Shown here: in pieces, positions 9,865-18,287 of the stretch
How the letters are laid out: every line of letters begins with the position of its first letter
Numbering within the stretch: the stretch's first letter is position 1
NCBI GenBank assembly: GCA_963843755.1
Contig: CAWJLS010000007.1
Span: 62,001-126,000, forward strand
Source: CAWJLS01 sp963843755
GTDB taxonomy: Bacteria > Acidobacteriota > Thermoanaerobaculia > Multivoradales > DATKCC01
Direction of reading: 5' to 3'
DNA: 64,000 nucleotides
Made by a program: the position numbers and the translations under genes
Notes under the pieces: model-generated
The model's database searches: none
What the model was told of the DNA's origin: nothing
The model's input: only the letters and a program-made list of their open reading frames with translations

Positions 9865-10098
9865 ATGCGGTGGAGAGATGTCGCCGCCATGCTGGACGTA
9901 TGTGCCCCGGGGTGGTCGGACAAGCTCAAGGAACATCGCCGGTGGGTGTACTACGGAAAGCTCAGGGCTATGCTTCCGTTGGGGAAGCATGGCGCCAGTA
10001 GAGCCAACCCAGAGCTTGAAGTGGGTCATGTACGTGGCATGGTGAGGCTCTTCGGGATTTTGGACTGCGCCAAAGGAGAGCTTGAGCTTTTGCGCTAA
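9865..10098 (+). CDS. HicA-like toxin candidate (divergent mRNA interferase)
   Basis: A 77-aa basic protein. The segment KEHRRWVYYGKLRAMLP, then GKHG, PELEVGHVRGMVRLFGI resembles the HicA dsRBD-like fold (conserved His, beta strand, hydrophobic/Pro/His turn and an amphipathic helix ending in GI). ATG 9865 is preferred because AGAGGA sits 3 nt upstream; a GTG at 9847 is possible. It pairs with the HicB-like gene just upstream. A HicA-type catalytic His (candidate in KEHRRW) would be needed for RNase activity; that is inference. Confidence 0.45.
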   Translation: MRWRDVAAMLDVCAPGWSDKLKEHRRWVYYGKLRAMLPLGKHGASRANPELEVGHVRGMVRLFGILDCAKGELELLR

Positions 10099-10346
10099 CC
10101 CGGCCGAACGTAAGTCCTCTTCATGCCGATGTGGAGGCTGAGGTTCCACCGTTCAACGCGCGACGTGCCGATCCGCTCCAGGTCCGGGGAACCGTAGGCC
10201 CGGCTCTTCTCCGACGCGATTGGCTTCGGCGGCGCATACCGGCGCTGCCCCTCCTCGTCATACCCAAACTCCTTGTGGATCATCCCGTGACTCGTGCGAG
10301 TCCCGAGATGGTAGTTGAGACTCTCAACGTAGGAAGGCCGAGGCAT
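10095..10346 (-). pseudogene. IS1-family-like transposase, C-terminal fragment
   Basis: The minus-strand translation ends with RRYAPPKPIASEKSRAYGSPD, IGTSRVERWNLSLHIGMKRT. This follows the C-terminus of IS1-type DDE transposases (RYSP..., GxPDxxxISTSxVERxNLTxRMxMRR), but the catalytic core and the usual FTRLTNAFSKK tail are missing. The fragment is therefore a decayed remnant, abutting the HicBA-like pair and overlapping the region just upstream of the hydrolase gene. No terminal inverted repeats are evident. Confidence 0.5.
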
Positions 10347-10416
10347 GGGCTGCTCGGCGGGGCGGATAGACTTCGGGCGGTTGCTCATGCGGTGCGGTAG
10401 GATGCGCCGCGCACCG

Positions 10417-11079
10417 ATGAGCCGCTTCGACCGCACCCTCCCGACGACCGTCCACGGCCACTACTGGGTCCGCCCGGCGACCGATCCGCCCGGCGACGGA
10501 CGGCCGACGCCGCTGCTGGTCGGCTTCCACGGCTACGGCGAGACCGCCGAGGACCACCTGGCGGCGCTCGAGTCGGTGCCCGGAGCGGAGACCTGGACCC
10601 TGGCGGCGGTGCAGGCGCCCCATCCCTTCTACACCCGCACCGGCAAGGTGGTGGCCTGCTGGATGACCCGGCTCGACCGGGAGCTCGCCATCGCCGACAA
10701 CACCGCCTACGCCGCCGCCGCGGTCGAGGCGATCCGGCGGGAGACGGGCGCCTCCGGCCCGCTGGTCTTCGCCGGGTTCTCCCAGGGCGTGGCGATGGCC
10801 TACCGGGCGGCGGCCGCGGTGCCGTGCGCGGGCCTGATCGCCCTGGCGGGCGACGTGCCGCCGGATGTCGATCCGGCCGCGCTGCCGCGCCTGCTCATCG
10901 GTCGCGGTCTCGGCGACGAGTGGTACGACGAGGCCAAGATGGGGGCCGATCTCGACCGTCTGCGTCCGGTCGACGTGACCGTGGAGACCTGTGTCTTCGA
11001 CGGCGGCCACGAGTGGGGGCGGGCGTTCCGGGACGCGGCCGGCGCCTTCCTGCATTCGATCGTCGCTCCGGCTAGCTGA
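10417..11079 (+). CDS. alpha/beta hydrolase (carboxylesterase/phospholipase type)
   Basis: A 220-aa single-domain serine hydrolase. HGYGET near the N-terminus is the oxyanion strand, the nucleophile elbow is GFSQG (Ser), and the catalytic His is in FDGGHEWG; the acid is probably the Asp in GRGLGDEWY. The fold and spacing match the abhydrolase_2 (carboxylesterase) group, without a signal peptide, so cytoplasmic. ATG 10417 gives the family-like start; an in-frame ATG at 10402 with GGTAGG just upstream is an alternative. Substrate unknown. Confidence 0.8.
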   Translation: MSRFDRTLPTTVHGHYWVRPATDPPGDGRPTPLLVGFHGYGETAEDHLAALESVPGAETWTLAAVQAPHPFYTRTGKVVACWMTRLDRELAIADNTAYAAAAVEAIRRETGASGPLVFAGFSQGVAMAYRAAAAVPCAGLIALAGDVPPDVDPAALPRLLIGRGLGDEWYDEAKMGADLDRLRPVDVTVETCVFDGGHEWGRAFRDAAGAFLHSIVAPAS

Positions 11080-11127
11080 GGCGGGTCCAGCGCCTCGGGG
11101 AGGAGGCACGGAGTGCGCGCTACGCGG

Positions 11128-14100
11128 TCACTGCCAGCCTCCGCTCGCCACGAAGGCGCCCCAGAAGAACGGGTGGGTGCTCCTGCCGCTTCGCCGGCGG
11201 GCCTGGAGCACTTTGCGACTCGCGGCCTGGACCGCCACGGCGGTGGAGGCGCCGGCCAGGCGTTTCCGGTAGAGGATGCCCATCCACTCCCGCGTCGCCA
11301 GGTCCTGGACCTTCCAGAGGCTCATGATGAGGGTCTCGGCGCCGCTCATCTCGAGCGCCCGGCGCAGGCCGAGGACCCCTTCTCGCCCCTCGACCGGACC
11401 GAGGCCGGTTTCGCACGCGGAGAGGACCACCCAGTCGACGCCCTCGAGATCGAGGGCGGCCAGTTCCTCTGAGTAGAGGACTCCGTCCTCGGATCCCGCC
11501 GCCTTCGTGCCGCCCGTCGGGGGTTTGCTCAGTACGAGGCCGCTTGCCAGGAGAGGCTCGTCCCCCGGGGCCACGCACGGCTCGGAGCGGACGAAGCCGT
11601 GGCTCGCCAGGTGAATCACCCGGCGGCCGGCCGCATGCCTTGTCAAGTCCTCCTCTCGAGCGCGGGGGCCGGTGAGCTCCAAGACGTCGCCCGCGCTTGC
11701 GCTCCCTGTGCCTCTATCGCCTCGGGCCCGGCGCCAGAGGTCAGCGATCTCCTCCACTTCCCGGGAAGAGCCGGGCAGGCTCGGAAGCTCCAGCGCCGAG
11801 TCGCCCGGGCAGAGGCCGCCGAGCCTGGTTCCTGGCTCGAGGTCCGGAGCTCCTACGGCCAGGAGGCCGCGTCCGGCGCGTGGCCGGTGGAGGTGACGGA
11901 CCAGGTCCCGCTCGGCGGAGAGGTAGTGGATCGGGGGACCGGTCTCCACCAGGTAGCGATCCGGATGCCGAGGGCCGGCCGGCAGAGTGGCGAAGCTCAC
12001 CCGTTGGAGGGTGCCGTCGGGCACTACCAGCACAAGATCGGCGCCTTTTAGGCTGGGTGCGAGCGGATCCCACACGGCCTGCCGCAGGGCATTCCCGGCC
12101 CGGGCCAGGGCGGGGGAGAGGCCCGGACCGCCGACCAGGTCCCGGTCCGGTACGGCCACCTGCCGCTGCCAGGCGGCCACTCTGGAGTCGATCTGCCGAG
12201 CGTTGCCGAGGGGGAAGGCGCGGGCCTCACCTCCGCCGGCAGGGAGCACCAGCGCCAGGTAGGCGAGCTCGGATCGGCGCCGCGGACCGGGGTTGAGCCC
12301 GTCGCCGCGCATTCCCGGGCGGGTCTGCCGGCGGTAGGTGGCGTAGGCGACCAGGGCTGCCTTGTGGGGGAGGGCGCGGCGCACTTCTTCCAGGCTGGGG
12401 CGCGGGGTCGTATCGCCTTCCTTGCCGGGTCGGCGGTGGAGAGTGCGCACCGCGGCGAGGTCTCGCTCGGCTGCCTGCAGATCCGTACGGGCGCGTTTCA
12501 GGCGTTGTCGGTGGGCCTCCGGGCTCAGGGACTCGGGGTCGCGGGTGAGCAGGCGCTCCAGGCGGTCCTGGGCCGCAGCCAGCCGCGCCGCCTTCTGCCG
12601 TACCTGTTCCGGCGCGTCGCGGCGCATGAACCGCCGGCGGCGGACCATCTCGTCCATGACCACCCCGCGGGAGCGGATGAGGGCGGTCCAGACCCGGTCC
12701 AGCGGCACGGGCCATCCCGTCTCTCCTTCGAGCGCAAGGGCGGTCAGAGCGATGTCCAGACCCGACGAGGCGGCCGCCGGCCGGAGTCGCAGAGCCTCGA
12801 ATCGTGTGAGGCCGTGGGCGGTGCGGAAGAAGTGATGGCGCGCCCGGCTCTCGGCTTCGAGCGCCTGTTCCACGGCCAGAGCCCAGCGGTGCTGGCGCCA
12901 GTGGACGGTGGCCAGGCCGGTGAGGCTGTCGACCGTCAGACGATGATCGGGACCCAAGGACGGTTCGAGGATTTCGATCGCCCGGGAGAGGAGCCGCTCG
13001 GCACGCGCGGTCCTCCTGGGACCGGAGTCCGTCGCTTCGAGGAGAAGAATCGCCAGATAGCTGGAGCTCTCCGCCACGATCGGGTGGTCGGGCCCCAGTG
13101 CCTGGAGGCGGATCTCGAGAGCCTTGCTCAGGAGCTCTCGTGCGCGCCGCCCGTCGCCCAGCTCGTAGTGCGCCAGCGCCAAGTCCTGGAGATCGGCCGC
13201 CACCAGAGGGTGGCTCGCTCCGAGAGATCGCTGATCGATCGCCAGGGACTGCCGGAAGTCGTCGAGCGCCTTCCGCGTGTCGCCACCGGTCATGGCGAGC
13301 TCTCCCAGGTGGTAGAGGCTGTAGGCGACATCGACGTGGTCGGGGCCCTGGAGCCGCTCGCGAAGCCCGAGCGCGGCTTGCAGGTGGCGGCGGGCGGTCT
13401 CCCGGTGACCGAGGGCGCGCTCCACGACGCCCAGGGCATCCAGGATGTTGGCCATCTGGACGTTCTCCGGGCCTAGAGCCATGCGGGTCACGTCGAGCGC
13501 CTCGTCGTAGAGCGCTCTGGCCGGGGTAAGCTCCCCCTCGAGTTGGTGGAGATTGCCCAGTCGGTAGAGGCCGCGGCCGAGCTCGGCAGTCCCGGGTAGC
13601 TCGCGGCGTCGAATCTCGAGCGCGCGCCCGAAGAAGTGCTGTGCACCGGGGTAGTCGCCGCGCTCGGCGTGGAGGATGCCGAGGTTGTCCAGGCTGGGGA
13701 GGAGGTCGGGATGATCAGGGCCTGCCTGCTCTCTGTGCAGCTCGAGGGCCCGGCGGGCCAGGCGTTCCGCATCCGGGGAGTGGCTCTCGCCGCTCTGCCA
13801 ATAGGCCTCCACTCGTAAGTCGAGGAGATCGGCTACCTCCGCGCGCCTGGACGGGGGCGGTCCGTTGTCCGCCCGGCCCCGGAGCTCGAAGCCGAGATTC
13901 CTCAGCCGTCGCTCCACCGTTGCCACCACCGGTTCCACCTCGCCGGCTTCGAGGCGGCGGCGGAGCGTCTCGAGATCGTCCCTCGTCTCCGACCTACCGG
14001 ACAGGCGGACCGCCGAGCCGAGCCCCATGGACCAGAGCAGGGTACCGGTCGACAACAGCACCAGGAGCCCTGGCGCCAACCGGCGCGCCAGCTCGGCCGG

Positions 14101-14133
14101 TCGGCCGCGCGGCCCGCGCCTCGCCCGGGTCAA
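11128..14133 (-). CDS. Membrane-anchored TPR-CHAT domain protein (caspase-like protease)
   Basis: A 1001-aa protein from a TTG at 14133 that overlaps the anti-sigma stop (TTGA); an in-frame ATG at 14268 lies inside the previous gene and is less likely. The N-terminus is Arg-rich followed by one transmembrane segment (about residues 18-43), so the bulk is predicted on the far side of the inner membrane. Residues about 90-480 are TPRs of the 42-aa kinesin-light-chain type (repeated GPDHP, ALEIR, LG.L...G). A coiled-coil linker follows, then a C-terminal CHAT peptidase domain with catalytic His845 in HLASHGF and Cys907 in SACETGLG, plus the SLWKVQD helix. It is the third gene of an ECF sigma/anti-sigma operon. 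Confidence 0.85.
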   Translation of the reverse strand: MTRARRGPRGRPAELARRLAPGLLVLLSTGTLLWSMGLGSAVRLSGRSETRDDLETLRRRLEAGEVEPVVATVERRLRNLGFELRGRADNGPPPSRRAEVADLLDLRVEAYWQSGESHSPDAERLARRALELHREQAGPDHPDLLPSLDNLGILHAERGDYPGAQHFFGRALEIRRRELPGTAELGRGLYRLGNLHQLEGELTPARALYDEALDVTRMALGPENVQMANILDALGVVERALGHRETARRHLQAALGLRERLQGPDHVDVAYSLYHLGELAMTGGDTRKALDDFRQSLAIDQRSLGASHPLVAADLQDLALAHYELGDGRRARELLSKALEIRLQALGPDHPIVAESSSYLAILLLEATDSGPRRTARAERLLSRAIEILEPSLGPDHRLTVDSLTGLATVHWRQHRWALAVEQALEAESRARHHFFRTAHGLTRFEALRLRPAAASSGLDIALTALALEGETGWPVPLDRVWTALIRSRGVVMDEMVRRRRFMRRDAPEQVRQKAARLAAAQDRLERLLTRDPESLSPEAHRQRLKRARTDLQAAERDLAAVRTLHRRPGKEGDTTPRPSLEEVRRALPHKAALVAYATYRRQTRPGMRGDGLNPGPRRRSELAYLALVLPAGGGEARAFPLGNARQIDSRVAAWQRQVAVPDRDLVGGPGLSPALARAGNALRQAVWDPLAPSLKGADLVLVVPDGTLQRVSFATLPAGPRHPDRYLVETGPPIHYLSAERDLVRHLHRPRAGRGLLAVGAPDLEPGTRLGGLCPGDSALELPSLPGSSREVEEIADLWRRARGDRGTGSASAGDVLELTGPRAREEDLTRHAAGRRVIHLASHGFVRSEPCVAPGDEPLLASGLVLSKPPTGGTKAAGSEDGVLYSEELAALDLEGVDWVVLSACETGLGPVEGREGVLGLRRALEMSGAETLIMSLWKVQDLATREWMGILYRKRLAGASTAVAVQAASRKVLQARRRSGRSTHPFFWGAFVASGGWQ

Positions 14134-14888
14134 GGGCTCCCCTTGTCCTCCGAGCCTGCGCCCTCCACCACGCGGAAGGAGTAGCGTAGAGGCTCCTCCA
14201 GAGCGTCGGGTCCTCGACCCTGGAGCAACACCTGGTAGCGCCCCGGGGGAACCTCCGAGGTGGTGCAACGAAGGAACAGGAAGCGACCGTCGTAGAGAGA
14301 CTCGATCCCGGGCTCCCTGAAGACGGTTCGGCCCCGAGAGTCTTGGAGAACGAGGTCGAGCGGCAGGGCGCCGGGCCCCAGGTCGACGTGCAGGAGGAGC
14401 TGGAACTCCTCGGTGGTGGCTCTGGAGGCCGAGCCCCTGGGGATCGTCACCGTGTCCACGCTGGAGCGGCGCACGGCGTCGAGGCGATAGGTCGGGACGA
14501 TTCGCGTGGGGCCGGCGTCCGGTCCCGACTCGAGGCTACGGTGCAGCCCGGTCTCCAGGCCGAGCGCGAGGGCCAGGACGGCCGCCGCGGCCCATCCCAG
14601 CCAGGGGAGGATTGAGCGCTTCGATCGTCTCGGTGGCCGCGGACGATGGGCGACGACGGCCGTCGTCGCCGGGTCGTCGGCTCTGTCTGGCTCGACGGTT
14701 TCCTCGCCCGGCGCCGCTTCCAGGGCCTGGTCGAGCTCCGTCAGCAGGAGCGCCTCGCGTCGGCAAGTGGCGCAGCGCTCCAGGTGAGCCTCCACCAACC
14801 GGCTTTCCTCGGGGCGGAGCGTGCCGTTGGCCCACCAGGGGAGAAGCTCCTGGATCTCACGGTGACCGCTCTCGGTGTCAGGGGTCAT
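14130..14888 (-). CDS. ZAS-type anti-sigma factor, membrane protein
   Basis: A 252-aa inner-membrane protein. The N-terminal zinc anti-sigma domain has His35-x3-Cys39-x2-Cys42 (HLERCATC), which binds the partner ECF sigma factor. A single transmembrane helix follows at about residues 93-111 after a KRSK stop-transfer-like basic patch, then an extracytoplasmic domain of beta-rich character (TTEEFQLLLHVDLG, PPGRYQVLLQG) that may sense envelope signals. It overlaps the sigma gene by 4 nt and the CHAT gene by 4 nt, so the three are translationally coupled. Confidence 0.88.
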   Translation of the reverse strand: MTPDTESGHREIQELLPWWANGTLRPEESRLVEAHLERCATCRREALLLTELDQALEAAPGEETVEPDRADDPATTAVVAHRPRPPRRSKRSILPWLGWAAAAVLALALGLETGLHRSLESGPDAGPTRIVPTYRLDAVRRSSVDTVTIPRGSASRATTEEFQLLLHVDLGPGALPLDLVLQDSRGRTVFREPGIESLYDGRFLFLRCTTSEVPPGRYQVLLQGRGPDALEEPLRYSFRVVEGAGSEDKGSP

Positions 14889-15544
14889 GGGGCGGTGTCC
14901 TTCCTGGGTGCTCTGTCGTTTGGGGAAGGAGGAGGTTCAGCAGGGTCGGGACCGTCCTGGCGGTCCGATTCTTCCAGGAGCTCCCGCAGGCGCTGGCGGC
15001 AGGTCCAGGCCCGGGACTTGACCGTGCCCACGGGGACGCCGAGCCGCAGGGCGATCTCGCGGTAGTCGAGACTGTCGACGAAGATCATGCGCCAGAGCTC
15101 CCGGCAGCGCTCCGGTGACCGGCGGAGGGCGCCGAGGATGTTCCTCCTGCGGTCCTGCCGCTGGGCGGCCTGCTCCGGGTCGTCGTCGTGGACCAGGGAG
15201 AGCGCTCCCTCCGGCACAGGGAGCTCCGGCCGTCGGCTCCGGTAGCGGAGTCGGTCGATGGCGGCGTAACGGGTAATGCGTGCGACGTAGGTCTTGAGCG
15301 TCGAACGGTGCCGGAAGCGCTCCTCCCGCAGGTTGACCAGTAGGCGCGCGTGGAGCGTCTGGCACAGATCCTCCCGCTCCTCGATGCGGCTCGCCAGGGC
15401 CGGGAAACGGGTATTGAGCTCGGCGGCGATCCAACGCTCCACCTCTGCCACGGCATCAGGGTCGCCGGCCAGATAGGCCTTGATCAGGCGGCGGTCTTCG
15501 GGGGCGACCCGTATCCCGGAAGGATCGGTTTCCTGGGCAGGCAT
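14885..15544 (-). CDS. ECF-type RNA polymerase sigma factor
   Basis: A 219-aa sigma-70 family factor with only regions 2 and 4. Region 2 spans about residues 30-105 (EREDLCQTLHARLLVNL, HRSTLKTYVARITRYAAIDRLR). Region 4 spans about residues 135-195 (LWRMIFVDSLDYREIALRLGVPVGTVKSRAW). It has an N-terminal extension and an acidic/Pro-rich tail. It is coupled by ATGA overlap to its ZAS anti-sigma factor. Likely regulon members include its own operon; no matching promoter pair could be fixed by eye. Confidence 0.92.
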   Translation of the reverse strand: MPAQETDPSGIRVAPEDRRLIKAYLAGDPDAVAEVERWIAAELNTRFPALASRIEEREDLCQTLHARLLVNLREERFRHRSTLKTYVARITRYAAIDRLRYRSRRPELPVPEGALSLVHDDDPEQAAQRQDRRRNILGALRRSPERCRELWRMIFVDSLDYREIALRLGVPVGTVKSRAWTCRQRLRELLEESDRQDGPDPAEPPPSPNDRAPRKDTAP

Positions 15545-15813
15545 CGGCTTCCGATCTTAGTACCCCTCTCCATGCGTACGGCAACGTCTCGGCGGTCGGT
15601 GCTTCCAGCCCGCCCCGACCGTCCTCATCGCGTCGGCGCGTCGAGTCCCGCCTGGCGCGCGGTCTTCAGAGTGCCGAGCTCCTTCGAAATCGTGATTGAA
15701 CCTTCCGGGACATGCGACGACAGTGCAGGAAGAAACTTCGGATCGGAGTCCTCCGCGGGGCGGTCCCCAGCCGGGCTCTGGTTCCACATCTCCAATCAAT
15801 TGAGGAGGAACCC
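15545..15813. other. Divergent intergenic region between the ECF operon and the FG-GAP gene
   Basis: About 270 nt between two divergent starts, so it must contain both promoters. A GAGGAGGA ribosome-binding site lies just before 15814. No clear -35/-10 pair or repeat could be identified by eye. Confidence 0.5.
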
Positions 15814-17214
15814 ATGAAACGCACTCAGTCCTCGACTACCACGACCCGTGCGGCGCTCGTGCTGGCGCTCGTGATGATGCTGACGACGGCCGGTTCAGTT
15901 GCCGCCGGTCCCCCGGTGTACGCGACCCTTCACGGTACCGCTGACGGAGACGGGTTCGGCTTCTCCGTGGCCGGCGCCGGCGACTTCAACGCCGACGGCA
16001 GGGACGACATCGTGGTCGGCGCTCCCTGGGCGGACGCCTTCGGCATCGACTCGGGCGCCGCCTATGTGTACTACGGCGGCGCTCAGCCCATCGCCGGCCC
16101 GGTTCTCCAGGGATACGGCGTCAGTGGGACCGAGATCGGCTACTCGGTCGCCTCGGCCGGTCGGTTCAACGATGACGGAGTCGATGACATCGTCGTCTGC
16201 CAGCGGGGCGGCCAGTCCGTAGCGTCGGTCTATCTGGGGGGGAGCCCACCGGCTGGCGGCGTCTCCTTTGCCCTCCTTCCTACACAGCCTGGGGCCCAGA
16301 TGGTCGACTCTGGTGCCTGGAACACGTTCTGCCACGCGGTGGCGCGGACCGACTTCAACGGCGACGGCATGGACGACCTGATCGTCGGGGCTCCTGCATA
16401 CCGGGGCAGCGGCAGTACGCCCTCCGGCCGCGTGTACGTCTATTTCGGCCGTCCGCTCACCGCCCAGAGGGAAACGTACGCCGACCACGTGCTGGACGCG
16501 GGAGCCTACCTGGAGAGCTACGACGCCTTCGGTACCAGCCTCGTCGGCCTCGACTTCGACCACGATGGCTACGGCGACTTCGCCGTGGGTGCTCCGGGCA
16601 GCAACGCGGTGTTTCTCTATTTCGGCTCGGCGTCCGGGGTGCCCGGCACGCCGATGGTCTTCTCGGAGGTGACGGGCGGCTACGGCAACTCGTTGACCGT
16701 CGGCGACCTCAACTACGACAACCGCGACGACCTGGTGGTGGGAGCGGCGGACAGTCTGAGCAACTCCACTGCCGAGAGCGGGGTCTACCGCTACTTCGGC
16801 GGTTCGACCCCGGACGCGATTCAAGACGGCTTCACCCGGTCGACCGTGGACTGGACCCAGTACGGCTGGTCGGTGGCCGTGGTCGATCCCGAGGACGAGG
16901 GCTACGACAATCTGCTGATCGGAGACCCCTCCTGGTACCTCGACTCGACCGGGCTGGCCGTCAACCAGGGCCGGGTCTACGACGCCTCCCAGGGCTACCG
17001 CTTCGACGGCACCACCTGGGGGGACCGCTTCGGCCAGTCGCTCGCCAACCTGGGAGACGTAACCGGGGACGGTCGGGAGGACTTTGCCGTCGGTGCACCG
17101 CGCTGGTTCGACCCCGGTTTCGTGAGGCTCTACCGGGGTTTCGACGCGACGCCCCCCTCCTGCGGGAACAAGTGCCCGAACATCGGGGACGGCACGCAGG
17201 AAACCAAACCCTGA
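15814..17214 (+). CDS. Secreted FG-GAP repeat (integrin alpha-like beta-propeller) protein
   Basis: A 466-aa exported protein. The signal peptide covers about residues 1-29 (KRTQSS..., hydrophobic core, AGSVAAG). Seven FG-GAP blades follow, each with a Phe/Tyr-Gly strand and a calcium-binding DxNxDGxxD loop: DFNADGRDD, RFNDDGVDD, DFNGDGMDD, DFDHDGYGD, DLNYDNRDD, DPEDEGYDN and DVTGDGRED, each followed by a VVGAP-like strand. Seven blades make a full propeller. The tail has two cysteines (CGNKCPN). ATG 15814 has a strong GAGGAGGA site. Divergent from the ECF-CHAT operon; role probably adhesion or ligand binding, unproven. Confidence 0.85.
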   Translation: MKRTQSSTTTTRAALVLALVMMLTTAGSVAAGPPVYATLHGTADGDGFGFSVAGAGDFNADGRDDIVVGAPWADAFGIDSGAAYVYYGGAQPIAGPVLQGYGVSGTEIGYSVASAGRFNDDGVDDIVVCQRGGQSVASVYLGGSPPAGGVSFALLPTQPGAQMVDSGAWNTFCHAVARTDFNGDGMDDLIVGAPAYRGSGSTPSGRVYVYFGRPLTAQRETYADHVLDAGAYLESYDAFGTSLVGLDFDHDGYGDFAVGAPGSNAVFLYFGSASGVPGTPMVFSEVTGGYGNSLTVGDLNYDNRDDLVVGAADSLSNSTAESGVYRYFGGSTPDAIQDGFTRSTVDWTQYGWSVAVVDPEDEGYDNLLIGDPSWYLDSTGLAVNQGRVYDASQGYRFDGTTWGDRFGQSLANLGDVTGDGREDFAVGAPRWFDPGFVRLYRGFDATPPSCGNKCPNIGDGTQETKP

Positions 17215-17228
17215 GCCTCCTCTGAGCG

Positions 17229-17265
17229 CGCCGCCCGGGCCCTTCGACCGAGGGTCCGGGCGGCG
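17229..17265 (+). terminator. Hairpin after the FG-GAP gene
   Basis: 14-bp stem with a single G-T wobble (17229-17242 paired with 17252-17265) and a 9-nt loop, starting 14 nt after the stop codon. There is no U-tract, so termination efficiency is uncertain. Confidence 0.6.
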
Positions 17266-17396
17266 TCCGCCCTGGCAGCGGAATTCGACGCCGGATTTTC
17301 GGTGGCCCGCGCCGGCGGCGCTCTCTAGTCTTTCCTCCGGACGGGCGGCGACCGGTCGTCGCCTCCCGCGCTTCGAACCCGGACAAGGAGAGACCC

Positions 17397-18287
17397 ATGC
17401 ACGCGACAATCGATCCCGCAATCCTCTACTTCGGCACGCCGGTCGTGCTGGTGAGCTCGATGAATGCCGACGGCTCGGCCAACCTGGCGCCGATCTCTTC
17501 GGCCTGGTGGCTCGGCCGGAGTTGCCTGCTGGGCTTCGGCGCCCGCTCGTGCACCCCGGCCAACATCCTGCGTCAGGGCGAGTGTGTCCTCAACCTGCCG
17601 TCGGTCGCCCAGGTCGACGCCGTCGACCGGCTCGCCAAGACCACCGGCTCCTCACCGGTGCCGCCACACAAGGTCGCCATGGGCTACCGCCATGAGGCGG
17701 ACAAGTTCGGCCGGGCCGGGCTGACCCCGATCGCCGCCGACCTGGTCGCCCCGCCGCGCGCGGCCGAGTGTCCGGTCCAGCTCGAGGCGGAGCTCGTCGC
17801 GCCCCATCCGCTCGAGGAGGCGAACCCCGACCGCCGCGGCAAGCTGGTCGCCCTCGAGATGCGCATCCTGCGGGTCCACGTCGCCGAGGAGATTCGTATG
17901 CCCGGCACCGACCACCGCATCGACCCCGAGCGCTGGCGCCCCCTGATGATGAGCTTCTGTGAGCTCTTCGGCCTGGGCGAGAAGCTCCGCCCCTCGACCC
18001 TCGCCACGATTCCGGAGGAGTCCTACCGGATCAGGGCGGCGTCCGGGAACGAAAAAATGGTGCCCTGCGGACCCGTCCTGACGAGGCCGCAGGGCACCGC
18101 GGTGAAGACTGTCGGACCCAAGACCAACAGTCGTCAGGGAGTGGAGGAGCCGGTCACGCGTTCGATCCAGCACGTGACCTGTGTCTCGGAGAGGTCGACG
18201 ATCACCTCGCCATCGCCGCCCACGGAGAAGGAGGTCGATGGGTTGGAGCTGGCGACCTGGACCACCAGGTCGTACTTGGCAGGCTGA
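17397..18287 (+). CDS. Flavin reductase-like (FMN-binding split-barrel) protein with an odd 3' extension
   Basis: Residues about 1-205 match flavin-reductase-domain proteins (PF01613-type): YFGTPVVLVSSMNADGSAN, APISSAWWLG, GECVLNLPS and TTGSSPVPPHKVAMGYRHEADKFGRAGL. These bind FMN and are often reductases or flavin carriers of unknown partner. The start ATG 17397 follows AAGGAGA. The family normally ends near residue 205-210 (after IPEESYR). Here the frame stays open for about 80 more residues, through the terminator hairpin of the convergent gene and 154 nt into its coding sequence. The extension is probably not selected protein; the original stop may have been lost. Confidence 0.75.
   Translation: MHATIDPAILYFGTPVVLVSSMNADGSANLAPISSAWWLGRSCLLGFGARSCTPANILRQGECVLNLPSVAQVDAVDRLAKTTGSSPVPPHKVAMGYRHEADKFGRAGLTPIAADLVAPPRAAECPVQLEAELVAPHPLEEANPDRRGKLVALEMRILRVHVAEEIRMPGTDHRIDPERWRPLMMSFCELFGLGEKLRPSTLATIPEESYRIRAASGNEKMVPCGPVLTRPQGTAVKTVGPKTNSRQGVEEPVTRSIQHVTCVSERSTITSPSPPTEKEVDGLELATWTTRSYLAG
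18051..18098 (-). terminator. Intrinsic terminator of the minus-strand Ig/PKD operon
   Basis: Perfect 12-bp inverted repeat GGTGCCCTGCGG (18059-18070) / CCGCAGGGCACC (18087-18098), loop 16 nt. Read on the minus strand, it is followed by a run of six T (plus-strand A run 18052-18057). It lies 36 nt past the stop of the 18134-19288 gene. Confidence 0.8.
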
